Virus record (IMG/VR): IMGVR_UViG_3300035698_011881
Location: 1 to 30,619 of that record
Direction: 5' to 3' (one strand)
Length of the DNA: 30,619 bases
DNA from: a virus
The notes beneath the pieces are model-generated. The model saw only the letters and a program-made list of their open reading frames with translations, had not been told where the DNA came from and searched no databases. Positions 8,304 through 14,806 of the stretch are shown here, one piece after another. Position 1 is the first letter of the stretch. Each line of letters begins with the position of its first letter. Made by a program: the position numbers and the translations under genes.

Positions 8304-8771
8304 ATGGCCTATGCAGTTTATGGCGACATAGAAAATGAATTTAAGAATCAAACATTCGGCACATCGAATAGTGTAACAACAGCGGAAGTCACTGAAATAA
8401 TCGCTCAAACCGACAACACTGTAAACGCTCAACTGGCGCAGGTTTACGTCACTCCAATAACAGATTCAACAGACCTTTCGGTTATAAAAAGAATAGTAAT
8501 TTACTTTGTGAAACACAGAATCGAATATATTTTAAGATTAAAAAGCGGTGAAGAATTAGACGCTAAAAATGCCGATAACTTAGAAGAAAAAGCTCAAGAA
8601 ATGCTTGACAAAATAATTGAAAAAAAGCTGCTCCATAATTCAACAAGAGTTACAACTAATAATTATGGAATAGAAGATTATAATTCCAACAATGATATAC
8701 AGGCAGAGTTTGACCCAACAAATGGTCTTGTCAACCCTAATAACAGTATTAAAGATCGTGAACTTTGGTAA
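8304..8771 (+). CDS. Head-tail connector, Mu gp36-like (DUF1320)
   Basis: A 155-aa protein starting at 8304, where a GGGGGAA ribosome-binding site fits; a GTG further upstream lies inside the hairpin. The MAYAVYGDIENEF opening, the helical middle with repeated aliphatic residues, and the C-terminal EFDPTNGLVNPN segment match the gp36/DUF1320 connector family that extends the portal and receives the tail. Its stop overlaps the next start as TAATG, so the two are translationally coupled. Confidence 0.75.
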   Translation: MAYAVYGDIENEFKNQTFGTSNSVTTAEVTEIIAQTDNTVNAQLAQVYVTPITDSTDLSVIKRIVIYFVKHRIEYILRLKSGEELDAKNADNLEEKAQEMLDKIIEKKLLHNSTRVTTNNYGIEDYNSNNDIQAEFDPTNGLVNPNNSIKDRELW

Positions 8772-9334
8772 TGGCTGAAAATACCTTTTCCTTTACTATT
8801 GAGAATGACATTGAATTCAAAAGAGAAATCACAAAAGCTTTCAAGAAAGTTAAGAGCCTTAAAACACCTTTCAAACTTACAAGCAAAGATTTTTATAAAT
8901 CTCAAACAATGTTTTATTTAAAGGGAACAGGCCAATATCCCGATTTATCGACATCTCCATTTATTGCAAAATGGGATAACGTTAGAGGTTATGGTGCATT
9001 CTATAGGGGCGGTTATAAAGAATATAAAGCCGTAAATTATGGCTTGGTTTATCCTATACTTGTTAGATTTGGACGATTAAAAAGATCACTGACAAAGCCA
9101 AAAGGTAAGGATTCCATAAATATTATAACTGACACTGAACTAATAATAGGAACATCTGTTCCATATGGCATATATCACCAAAGCGACAGGCCTCGAAAAA
9201 AGATACCTTTAAGAAAGTTTTTATTCATTGGTCCAGAAGCTAAAAAGTTCGCAACCAGTGATCAGATGGGGCGTGTCAACCGCTGGACAGGATATATTAA
9301 GCAGCATGTTGACGCATCAATCGGGAGTAAATAA
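8771..9334 (+). CDS. Virion morphogenesis / tail completion protein, Mu gpG-like
   Basis: A 187-aa protein of the phage virion morphogenesis family. The C-terminal GTSVPYGIYHQSDRPRKKIP segment, then RKFLFIG, is the family's signature. Such proteins act at the head-tail interface as tail completion or neck proteins. The start is taken at the TAATG overlap with the preceding connector gene. The next gene begins directly after its stop. Confidence 0.78.
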   Translation: MAENTFSFTIENDIEFKREITKAFKKVKSLKTPFKLTSKDFYKSQTMFYLKGTGQYPDLSTSPFIAKWDNVRGYGAFYRGGYKEYKAVNYGLVYPILVRFGRLKRSLTKPKGKDSINIITDTELIIGTSVPYGIYHQSDRPRKKIPLRKFLFIGPEAKKFATSDQMGRVNRWTGYIKQHVDASIGSK

Positions 9335-9808
9335 ATGGCTTATTTTGATATTGAAACAGCACTAGACGCTTTAGAAACTTATATGAAAGCAAATTTAAAT
9401 ACTAAACTTGCAGCAATAAATACAAGAAAAGGTGATAGCATATTAACAGCGATTAATGATGATGCATATGTAAAACAATTCGTTGACGATATTCCTAATT
9501 TTGATCCATTCTTGGTTTTTGGTGTTTTAGATCCCGAAATAACAGATAATGTTTATGTGGATATTGCTCAAAATTATACTGTCGACGTAATAATATTTTT
9601 CTCAAAAACAAATGATACAACAAGTGATTATAAAAAAGCATTTAGATATCAAAGGGCACTCAAAGAATTGGTCTGCGAGGCGTTTAATGATATATTTAGA
9701 CAATCAAAGTTTAGTGTTAAAGGATTGACCCCTGTAACTGTGCAGATTACAAATGACTCCCATCAACACAGGGCTTCGGGCGTGAGTTTAGACATTACTT
9801 TGACTTAA
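9335..9808 (+). CDS. Tail terminator / neck protein (probable)
   Basis: A 157-aa alpha-beta protein placed between the morphogenesis protein and the major tail protein, the usual position of a tail terminator that caps the tail tube and joins it to the head. The N-terminal helix DIETALDALETYMKANL and a C-terminal strand VSLDITLT fit. There is no catalytic motif. A GGGAG just before the previous stop acts as ribosome-binding site, so translation is coupled. The assignment depends mostly on gene order. Confidence 0.65.
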   Translation: MAYFDIETALDALETYMKANLNTKLAAINTRKGDSILTAINDDAYVKQFVDDIPNFDPFLVFGVLDPEITDNVYVDIAQNYTVDVIIFFSKTNDTTSDYKKAFRYQRALKELVCEAFNDIFRQSKFSVKGLTPVTVQITNDSHQHRASGVSLDITLT

Positions 9809-9823
9809 TTTTAAGGAGGCGAA

Positions 9824-10964
9824 ATGGCTTTAAGTAGAGTACGTGGAATTTATGGAATCCATGAAACGACTTTTTATAACTTGAGCAATCGTTTACCGTA
9901 TGGAACATTAAAGGTTTTAGCCGGTTCACAGTTTACACTTTCGGGTGAAATTGTGAAATTAGAGGGTAAATAATGACTGCCCCTGTAAATGGTAACATTT
10001 ATAGCAAATCCTGTGAATTCAAGGGATCTCCCTATGGGACAATCTTGAGCCAAGCCCTTTTTACAGGGAAGGTGCAACGACTATCTATTTATAGAGTACA
10101 CTGTAAGCCAATGACAGTGGAAGCGCAGGACAACCTTAGGGTTGATGATATAGTCTAATCTCTTGTGTAAGCAGGAGCAGCGTGACAGCGGTTTAGATTT
10201 TGCGAGTCTAAGCGAATATAATGGGAAGCTACAATTATGCTTGGGCAGTAGAGGACGGCAAACAAACGGCTGAACTTACTTTCACAAGCAGAGAATATCC
10301 TCCTTTCCTTTATGAGCTTTTCTTAGGTAAAGCACCAACGGAAACAGCAGCAGATACAACTGGAACAATAACCACATTAACAGATGCTTCTGGATCTTCA
10401 GTTGCAGCAAATACTGGTATTGGTTCAATATCTGTAACAAGCGGTTCAGCTGGTGAATTAAAATTCACTAAGTACGTTGTTAAGGCAACAGCCGCTGACA
10501 CTGTAACGCTTTACGGCCTTAGTGATCAAGATTTTAATCGTGGAACTGATAAGGAATTTGTCGATGACGATCTAGAATTGTTATCTGCTGACCTTACAAT
10601 CACACAAAGCACAGTAACAGCTGTTGCTGGTTTTGGTTTAGATTTGAACGGAGGCAGCGGAGCGATTTCCATGGTTAGCGGAAATACGGCTGTATTCGAG
10701 GTTTTACCACCAAGCTCAAGAAGTTTCACAGTTACAATCGGCGCTCCAAATAACAGAACACCTGAATTCGGTTGTTATTTACAAGCTGAGGTTTTAAGTA
10801 ATCACAGAATGTATGCAATTGACTGTTTTAGGTGCAAAGCAATTGGAATGCCTATTGCATTACAAGAAAAAGCTTTCAGTGAAGCTGAAATAAAAGCAGA
10901 AGTTTTTTATGATGCTGCACGTAGCGGAATATGTTCTATTAGAGATATTACGGTGACGGATTAA
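9824..10964 (+). CDS. Major tail (tube) protein, split by a group I intron (exons 9824-9967 and 10224-10964)
   Basis: The tail tube gene, preceded by AAGGAGG. Exon 1 gives 48 codons ending in Gly (GGT). The genomic frame then meets TAA after one more codon. Removing 9968-10223 joins codon 48 to GGAAGCTAC in phase 0, giving a 294-aa protein that reads through LEG-GSYNYAWAVEDG and then SREYPPFLYELFLGKAP, a pattern I know from phage tail tube proteins. The rest is a Thr/Ser/Gly-rich beta protein of normal tube size. Exon 2 has no ribosome-binding site of its own, and the ATG at 10221 is the last three bases of the intron. Without splicing only a 49-aa stub is made, so tail production depends on the ribozyme. 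Confidence 0.88.
9968..10223 (+). ncRNA. Group I self-splicing intron, no homing endonuclease (IA-like)
   Basis: A 256-nt intron; all core helices can be drawn. P1 pairs exon GGGU (9964-9967) with GCCC (9979-9982), including the U-G pair at the 5' splice site. P2 is 9986-9991/9996-10001 with a GUAA loop; P3 is 10009-10015/10124-10130; P4 is 10019-10023/10044-10048. P5 is 10029-10032/10036-10039, and P6a is 10055-10058/10065-10068. P7 is GACUAU 10079-10084 with AUAGUC 10150-10155, the classic R and S elements. P7.2 is 10099-10104/10114-10119, P8 is 10131-10135/10140-10144, and P9 is 10160-10165/10172-10177. It ends in the required G at 10223. The extra helix between P7 and P3 suggests subgroup IA. 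The 60-codon frame inside is incidental. Confidence 0.93.
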
Positions 10965-10993
10965 ATTGTTTTAAAAATTGAATATGGTATCTG

Positions 10994-11027
10994 TAAGGCG
11001 AAGTGAAAGATCTTCGCCTTATCTTTT
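10994..11027 (+). terminator. Intrinsic terminator after the major tail protein gene
   Basis: A GC-rich stem of ten pairs (10994-11003 with 11012-11021, TAAGGCGAAG against its complement) and an 8-nt loop, followed by TCTTTT. It lies 30 nt after the tail tube stop and would end the plus-strand head transcript before the antisense cassette. It may also serve the minus-strand genes arriving from the right, though no T run follows on that side. Confidence 0.75.
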
Positions 11028-11033
11028 ACTCTT

Positions 11034-11109
11034 TAAATTATCAGCCAACACATTTAATTGTAAAGCCTTACTAAATTATCAGCCAACACATTTAATTGTA
11101 AAGCCTTAC
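11034..11109. repeat. Perfect 38-bp tandem duplication
   Basis: Bases 11034-11071 are repeated exactly at 11072-11109. The unit holds the 3' end of the minus-strand gene at 11054-11236. As 38 is not a multiple of three, the second copy is read in another frame and replaces the gene's last codons. Perfect identity implies a recent event. Confidence 0.95.
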
Positions 11110-11236
11110 CATTGAAACATGCGTCGTCAATATCGCATATTTCACCAAAGTTCATTTTTGCACTTTCAACAAGAACAAAAACTTCTTGATCAGGTTTTAA
11201 CTCTTGTAACTTTTTCATTAATTCTTTTACTTTCAT
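11054..11236 (-). CDS. Small protein, unknown, C-terminus altered by duplication
   Basis: A 60-aa protein whose MKVKELMKKLQELKPDQEVFV opening resembles a small domain often found in phage accessory regions, without known function. The last five residues, VRLYN, come from frame-shifted reading into the duplicated 38-bp unit. Without the duplication the protein would read ADNL then KSKR and stop. An AAGGAAGG ribosome-binding site lies inside the end of the upstream gene, one base away, so the pair is coupled. Confidence 0.65.
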   Translation of the reverse strand: MKVKELMKKLQELKPDQEVFVLVESAKMNFGEICDIDDACFNGKALQLNVLADNLVRLYN

Positions 11237-11237
11237 T

Positions 11238-11396
11238 TTAATTACCTTCCTTTAAAGATTTATATAATTCGTCTAACTCTTTTTTCATTTCTGGAATTGC
11301 TTGCACTGACATACTACCGATAACGTTTGAATTTACTAGTTTTGCAATTTCAAGTTCAAGGTCTTTTATTTGGTTTAGAGTAGTTAAAAAGTTCAT
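11238..11396 (-). CDS. Small helical protein, unknown
   Basis: A 52-aa, mostly helical, charged protein (MNFLTTLNQIKDLELEIAKL at the start, ending LYKSLKEGN). It is too short for most gene finders. It begins the leftmost two-gene unit of the minus-strand cassette, 35 bases downstream of a good promoter, and its stop is one base from the next ATG. The ribosome-binding site is weak. I do not recognise the family. Confidence 0.55.
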   Translation of the reverse strand: MNFLTTLNQIKDLELEIAKLVNSNVIGSMSVQAIPEMKKELDELYKSLKEGN

Positions 11397-11430
11397 CTTT
11401 AAGCTTCTTTGTTTGTCTGGTTAATTATAT

Positions 11431-11459
11431 AGTATTGCATATATTGTGCCATGCGTCAA
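11431..11459 (-). promoter_or_regulatory. Minus-strand promoter for the two small genes
   Basis: Read on the minus strand: TTGACG at 11459-11454, a 17-base spacer, and AATACT at 11436-11431. A TATAAT also occurs at 11429-11424 with longer spacing. It lies in the 211-nt gene-free stretch 11397-11607 upstream of the gene starting at 11396, next to a 15-base palindrome. Confidence 0.5.
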
Positions 11460-11476
11460 CATAAAACATTACAAGT

Positions 11477-11491
11477 AGTTATCCGATAACT
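11477..11491. promoter_or_regulatory. Perfect inverted repeat, operator-like
   Basis: AGTTATC-C-GATAACT is a perfect 7-bp inverted repeat around one base, 18 bp upstream of the -35 of the minus-strand promoter. Its size suits a dimeric regulator. A second TTGACG (11502-11497) lies just beyond it, but without a good -10. Confidence 0.4.
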
Positions 11492-11607
11492 CAAAACGTC
11501 AATATGACTAAAATGTATACAGTTTTAGCCCAAAATGACACTAGTATTATAATACCATATAGTTAACAAGGTGTATAAAGTTTGGTCAGTGTTTAAAAGT
11601 TAGACAG

Positions 11608-11811
11608 TTACATCGGTTCGTTTTCGTTAACGGGTTCAATGAACGCACATGTTCCATCTGCTTTAATGAATACATTTTTCAAATTGCATTGGTAGGAATG
11701 TGCTTCTCTGTGCATGCAACGAGCGCCGCATCCTGATATTCTAGTCTTGTTTAGTTCTTCTAAAATCTCAAATCCTTTTATTTTCAAATCTATTTCATTT
11801 TTATTGCTCAT
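11608..11811 (-). CDS. Small cysteine-rich protein, possible metal site
   Basis: A 67-aa protein. The middle holds a CGARC motif, then Cys after about ten residues and Cys again after about thirteen, with His between (CMHREAHSYQC). This layout resembles small metal-binding domains such as DUF1540, although the match is loose. It lies 9 nt after the methyltransferase-kinase gene, in the same minus-strand operon, and has an AGGAGG ribosome-binding site. Function unknown. Confidence 0.6.
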   Translation of the reverse strand: MSNKNEIDLKIKGFEILEELNKTRISGCGARCMHREAHSYQCNLKNVFIKADGTCAFIEPVNENEPM

Positions 11812-11820
11812 GATAACCTC

Positions 11821-12888
11821 CTATATCAAATTAAGTATCAAGTCAATTAAATGCTCTTGTTCTGAAAAACTTTTGTCTTCATCAAAATCAATCGGATGAA
11901 TATTTGAATCTATGTCAAGGATCCAGTTCCAAGGTGCCGCGTCTCTGTGCGTTTTGTTCATATGAGATTCAAAGCTATATCTCAAGTGTGTTTTATCATA
12001 AAAAGGAAGCATGCCGAATCTGAAAATGTCCGATAACAAAAAGCCCTCGATCTTTTTCGTTATTCTATATTTCCCCATTGTTTCTTTGATGAAATAATGA
12101 ACATTGTCTTTTTCAGCATACATATAAGTTTTCTTTCTAGGCATGACAATCGGTGCAAAGAAGTTCTTAACTCTAGGTGCTCCGAATTCCATGTAAGGAA
12201 CATTGAACTTGTCATATACATTGTAATTCATACCGTTCAGAACAAGCCTCTCGCTTATCTTTCGCTTGAGTTGATACAAAGGTCTTATCGTGTTCAAATG
12301 CGTTCGATGTACGCCAACTAAACGAATATTGTAATTATGATTTGTATATATGTCCAAAAGGTTTTTCCAGCCAACAAAAGGATTTACATTCATGGTGAGA
12401 TTCTTTGCAAAATAAGCATATTCTAGGTGCGTCGCTTGTTCGATGTAAATAACTTGAGCATGTTCTGAGATCTTATTCAGAAATTCTTTTCCAGCCTCAA
12501 GATCATGATGAAAAATACTTAAGCACAAATATGCTTGATAATTTATGTTGTCAACATCCTGATATTTGCAATTTAAGAAGCTGACATTTGTAATATCGTT
12601 TCGATGCTTTAAATATTCAGCAATATTAAAAGATTCCTTATCAAATTCTATTCCAAGCATTTTTCTTTTATTTATTTCAGAAAGCGTCAAGAGAAAATAG
12701 CCAAAACTAGAACCAACATCACAAATTGTTGATTGCTCAAGCTTACCATAATTGAATGATCTATCTGCTGTTAATATGGTCCTATACCGATCATAACAAT
12801 TTCTTTTTCCTGTGAATTGTGTCTTATAAACGTTTTGATATATCTCATTGACAGTGAATTTCTTATCCTTAAATCTTATTTCTGGCAT
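11821..12888 (-). CDS. Methyltransferase-kinase fusion, probable glycan modification
   Basis: A 355-aa protein with two enzyme-like halves. Residues 45-190 look like a class I SAM methyltransferase: motif I ICDVGSSFGYF (55-65), an acidic GIEFD, and a LSIFHHD segment after the fourth strand. Residues about 230-355 resemble a small-molecule or LPS kinase: a candidate Lys in YFIKE, a catalytic loop HRDAAPWNW (314-322) and a metal-binding DFD (334-336). AAPWN-type loops occur, as I recall, in sugar or LPS kinases. It overlaps the GT9 gene by 13 nt and has a GGAGG ribosome-binding site. The partnership suggests it decorates a sugar made or transferred by GT9. The substrate is unknown. Confidence 0.75.
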   Translation of the reverse strand: MPEIRFKDKKFTVNEIYQNVYKTQFTGKRNCYDRYRTILTADRSFNYGKLEQSTICDVGSSFGYFLLTLSEINKRKMLGIEFDKESFNIAEYLKHRNDITNVSFLNCKYQDVDNINYQAYLCLSIFHHDLEAGKEFLNKISEHAQVIYIEQATHLEYAYFAKNLTMNVNPFVGWKNLLDIYTNHNYNIRLVGVHRTHLNTIRPLYQLKRKISERLVLNGMNYNVYDKFNVPYMEFGAPRVKNFFAPIVMPRKKTYMYAEKDNVHYFIKETMGKYRITKKIEGFLLSDIFRFGMLPFYDKTHLRYSFESHMNKTHRDAAPWNWILDIDSNIHPIDFDEDKSFSEQEHLIDLILNLI

Positions 12889-13982
12889 TTTGCCTCCAGT
12901 GCTTTTTGAAGCTCATTCCATACTTTGTTAACTGTTGGCAAACATAATAATTCTGGATATTTTTTCGGACATGTTGTGATATTCAAGTTGTCAGTTAGAA
13001 ATTTCATGTCATATGCACATTGACATTCAGAATCAACATGCCAACAATCTTTGGCGAAAACACCGTCTCTGAATGGTAAGCGGTGACTACTGTCTACCAC
13101 TGTGAAGATGCAAAATATAGGACATTTAGTTGCTGCAGCGATGTGCATCGTTCCAGTGTCCATTGTGATCAACATTCTTGAATAGTCCATTAATGCAGCG
13201 GTTTCGAGAAGTGTCAATTTGTTATATAGATCAATTGTACCATTTAGGGGTACATAATTGTCCATTTTCGAACCACTTAGATTTTTTATGTCTCGATCTC
13301 CACCAACGCAGACAACTTTCAATTTCGAATACGTGGATTTTATTCGATCTAATATGTTTTGCCAATTTTCTTTGGCCCACGTTCTTGTTTTCCAAAAAGC
13401 TTTATGTGGATGCATCAAAACAACAGGTTCATTCTCGATGTTAATACCATTTTCATTACATATTTTTATAGCTCGATCTCTGTCGAAAACAGAGTAAAAA
13501 AGATCATAATGCTTATCTTGAGGTTTAAGGAATTTCTTGAATGTTATAAATGAAACGAAATCCACGCTATGAGTAAGGCTGTGTATCGGATAATTTGGAT
13601 TATTAACATCAAAGCCCTTTATTGTCGCATTATAATACTGAAAAATATTGTCTGTCGCATCATCGGTCCAAGGAATAATATTATTCATGTATGGATTAAG
13701 TTTAAATATTTCTGGCATTGGTGTTATTACGTCAATCAAAGCCTTTGGGTATATTCTCCGCATTTCTCTGAGAACAGGCGTGTGACTTAATGCATCTCCG
13801 ATTGATCTAGGTGTAATCATATATAAGATTTTCATTTTATCTTCTGGAACAACATTTAAATAACAATTAGTGTGATATATTTTCCCATGATCATTTACGA
13901 CCTGAATCGGATCGCCTTCTTTTTGAGCAACTTTCTTTCCACAATAACAACATTCGTTTTTGAATTCTCCTACTTTTTGCAT
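12876..13982 (-). CDS. GT9 heptosyltransferase-like glycosyltransferase with zinc knuckle
   Basis: A 368-aa protein. From residue 50 it is a GT9 (ADP-heptose:LPS heptosyltransferase family) GT-B fold. RSIGDALSHTP (59-69) is the N-terminal acceptor-side motif, HPHKAFWKTRTW (191-202) opens the donor half, and MDTGTMHIAAA (274-284) is the sugar-nucleotide motif. Before it lies a short domain with C11, C14, H37 and C40, a CxxC...HxxC knuckle likely to bind zinc, unusual for GT9. The start is chosen for a GAGGAG nine bases upstream. It overlaps the genes on both sides by 13 nt. It probably adds a sugar to host LPS or a capsule and thereby changes the phage receptor. Confidence 0.85.
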   Translation of the reverse strand: MQKVGEFKNECCYCGKKVAQKEGDPIQVVNDHGKIYHTNCYLNVVPEDKMKILYMITPRSIGDALSHTPVLREMRRIYPKALIDVITPMPEIFKLNPYMNNIIPWTDDATDNIFQYYNATIKGFDVNNPNYPIHSLTHSVDFVSFITFKKFLKPQDKHYDLFYSVFDRDRAIKICNENGINIENEPVVLMHPHKAFWKTRTWAKENWQNILDRIKSTYSKLKVVCVGGDRDIKNLSGSKMDNYVPLNGTIDLYNKLTLLETAALMDYSRMLITMDTGTMHIAAATKCPIFCIFTVVDSSHRLPFRDGVFAKDCWHVDSECQCAYDMKFLTDNLNITTCPKKYPELLCLPTVNKVWNELQKALEAKCQK

Positions 13983-14143
13983 CTTTTTTTACTCCTCTTT
14001 CTAGGGTTGTAATTTAACGCAGCATTCCGCATCCATTCACTGAAAGTATAACCGTAGAATTTGGCTAAATACTTAATCTCATTTCTTTGTTTTACACTTG
14101 TTCTAAAAGTGTTCATTAAACTAATTGAATCATTTTTTTTCAT
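13970..14143 (-). CDS. Ribbon-helix-helix-like small protein
   Basis: A 57-aa protein starting at 14143, where AGGAG lies seven bases upstream; a longer frame to 14218 has no ribosome-binding site. The segment FRTSVKQRNEIKYLAKFYGY followed by SEWMRNAALN fits the strand-helix-helix pattern of Arc/MetJ- or MobC-type DNA-binding proteins. The tail is strongly basic (KRSKKRCKK). It lies near the promoter side of the cassette, so it could regulate the interleaved promoters at 14323-14363. Regulation is inferred only. Confidence 0.65.
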   Translation of the reverse strand: MKKNDSISLMNTFRTSVKQRNEIKYLAKFYGYTFSEWMRNAALNYNPRKRSKKRCKK

Positions 14144-14294
14144 TCTTATACTCCTTTTTTGCATCCTGGTATAGCCTTCGATAGCCCGTACAAACAATCG
14201 TTGACTTTGTTCCAGCATAAAAATATTTTGTTGGTGCGTTCTTCGCTCTTATCCGAGCAAGACTTCTCAGCTTCTTACATGTTCGATTATTCAT
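14130..14294 (-). CDS. Small basic protein, first gene of the cassette
   Basis: A 54-aa basic protein beginning MNNRTCKKLRSLARIRAKN and ending with an RRLYQDAKKEYK stretch of a type I have seen in short phage proteins. AAAGGGGGAATA directly before the ATG is a strong ribosome-binding site. Its stop overlaps the start of the ribbon-helix-helix gene by 14 nt. It contains two cysteines. Function unknown; the basic charge would suit nucleic acid binding. Confidence 0.65.
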   Translation of the reverse strand: MNNRTCKKLRSLARIRAKNAPTKYFYAGTKSTIVCTGYRRLYQDAKKEYKNEKK

Positions 14295-14322
14295 TATTCC
14301 CCCTTTAATGTATTACATGTAT

Positions 14323-14351
14323 TTTATAATATGATTGATTTTTAATGTAAA
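14323..14351 (-). promoter_or_regulatory. Minus-strand promoter of the antisense cassette
   Basis: On the minus strand: TTTACA at 14351-14346, 17 bases, TATAAA at 14328-14323, each matching five of six consensus positions. It drives the gene starting at 14294 and onward to 11608. It overlaps the plus-strand promoter at 14335-14363. Confidence 0.62.
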
Positions 14352-14363
14352 GATTTTTATTAT
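14335..14363 (+). promoter_or_regulatory. Plus-strand promoter of the tail operon
   Basis: TTGATT at 14335-14340, 17 bases, TATTAT at 14358-14363. The terminator at 10994 and the antisense cassette cut the tail genes off from the head promoters, so a promoter is expected here. The -35 is imperfect, which may mean activation by a phage factor. Confidence 0.5.
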
Positions 14364-14395
14364 TTTGTTAAAATACTAATCAGGGAGAAAAATAA

Positions 14396-14806
14396 ATGAA
14401 AATCAGTGAAACAATTCCACAGTTACCAACATTCAAACTTAACTCAAAAGAATATACTTTGAAGCTTTTGAACATGGACGATTTTTCATATTTTGAAGAA
14501 AAATACGGATCACTTGAAAGTCTTATCGAGCACTTAACTGCCGATGGAAAATTTAAGTCTAAGTGCGAAATAATTTATTCACAACTTGTTGAAAAAGAAG
14601 ATTTTCCAGAAAAAGAAGTTGAAGAATTTGACCGCATGGGAAAGAAACAAAAGTTTGTTAAGAGCGGACCTGTTGTTTTCATGGAAAACATTTCACTATT
14701 AACAATCAGTGAACCAATAGGTGCTTTTTTAAAAGCTGTTGAATTAAGCACGCCTAAGCCGACCGGAGAAGTTGGTAAAAAAAAACAGCCAAAGCGAGTG
14801 AAATAG
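14396..14806 (+). CDS. Tail assembly chaperone, short form (lambda gpG-like)
   Basis: A 136-aa protein upstream of the tape measure gene, the usual site of tail assembly chaperones that coat the tape measure before tube polymerisation. It starts with GGGAG at the proper distance. The sequence (FKLNSKEYTLKLLNMDDFSY) is typical of the N-terminal chaperone domain. It ends with a lysine-rich stretch encoded by a run of nine A where a -1 shift leads into the next frame. Most ribosomes should terminate at 14806 and make this short form. Confidence 0.8.
   Translation: MKISETIPQLPTFKLNSKEYTLKLLNMDDFSYFEEKYGSLESLIEHLTADGKFKSKCEIIYSQLVEKEDFPEKEVEEFDRMGKKQKFVKSGPVVFMENISLLTISEPIGAFLKAVELSTPKPTGEVGKKKQPKRVK

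Noticed and set aside
9973-10158. 61-codon frame that could be taken as a small gene
   Set aside because: It lies wholly inside the group I intron, covers the paired core helices, has no ribosome-binding site, and resembles no protein family.
10221-10964. ATG at 10221 as the start of a separate tail gene
   Set aside because: The ATG is the last three bases of the intron and has no ribosome-binding site. The frame is exon 2 of the gene starting at 9824.
11511-11530. LexA-like half site (ATGTATACAG)
   Set aside because: Only one half of the CTGT-N8-ACAG palindrome is present, so an SOS box is not supported.
13178-13790. Several plus-strand frames of 64-88 codons
   Set aside because: They are antisense to the GT9 gene, lack ribosome-binding sites and have unlikely cysteine/tryptophan-rich compositions.
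14160-14290. Possible tRNA-like segment upstream of the RHH gene
   Set aside because: No cloverleaf with acceptor stem and T-loop consensus could be drawn; the stretch codes for the 54-aa minus-strand protein.
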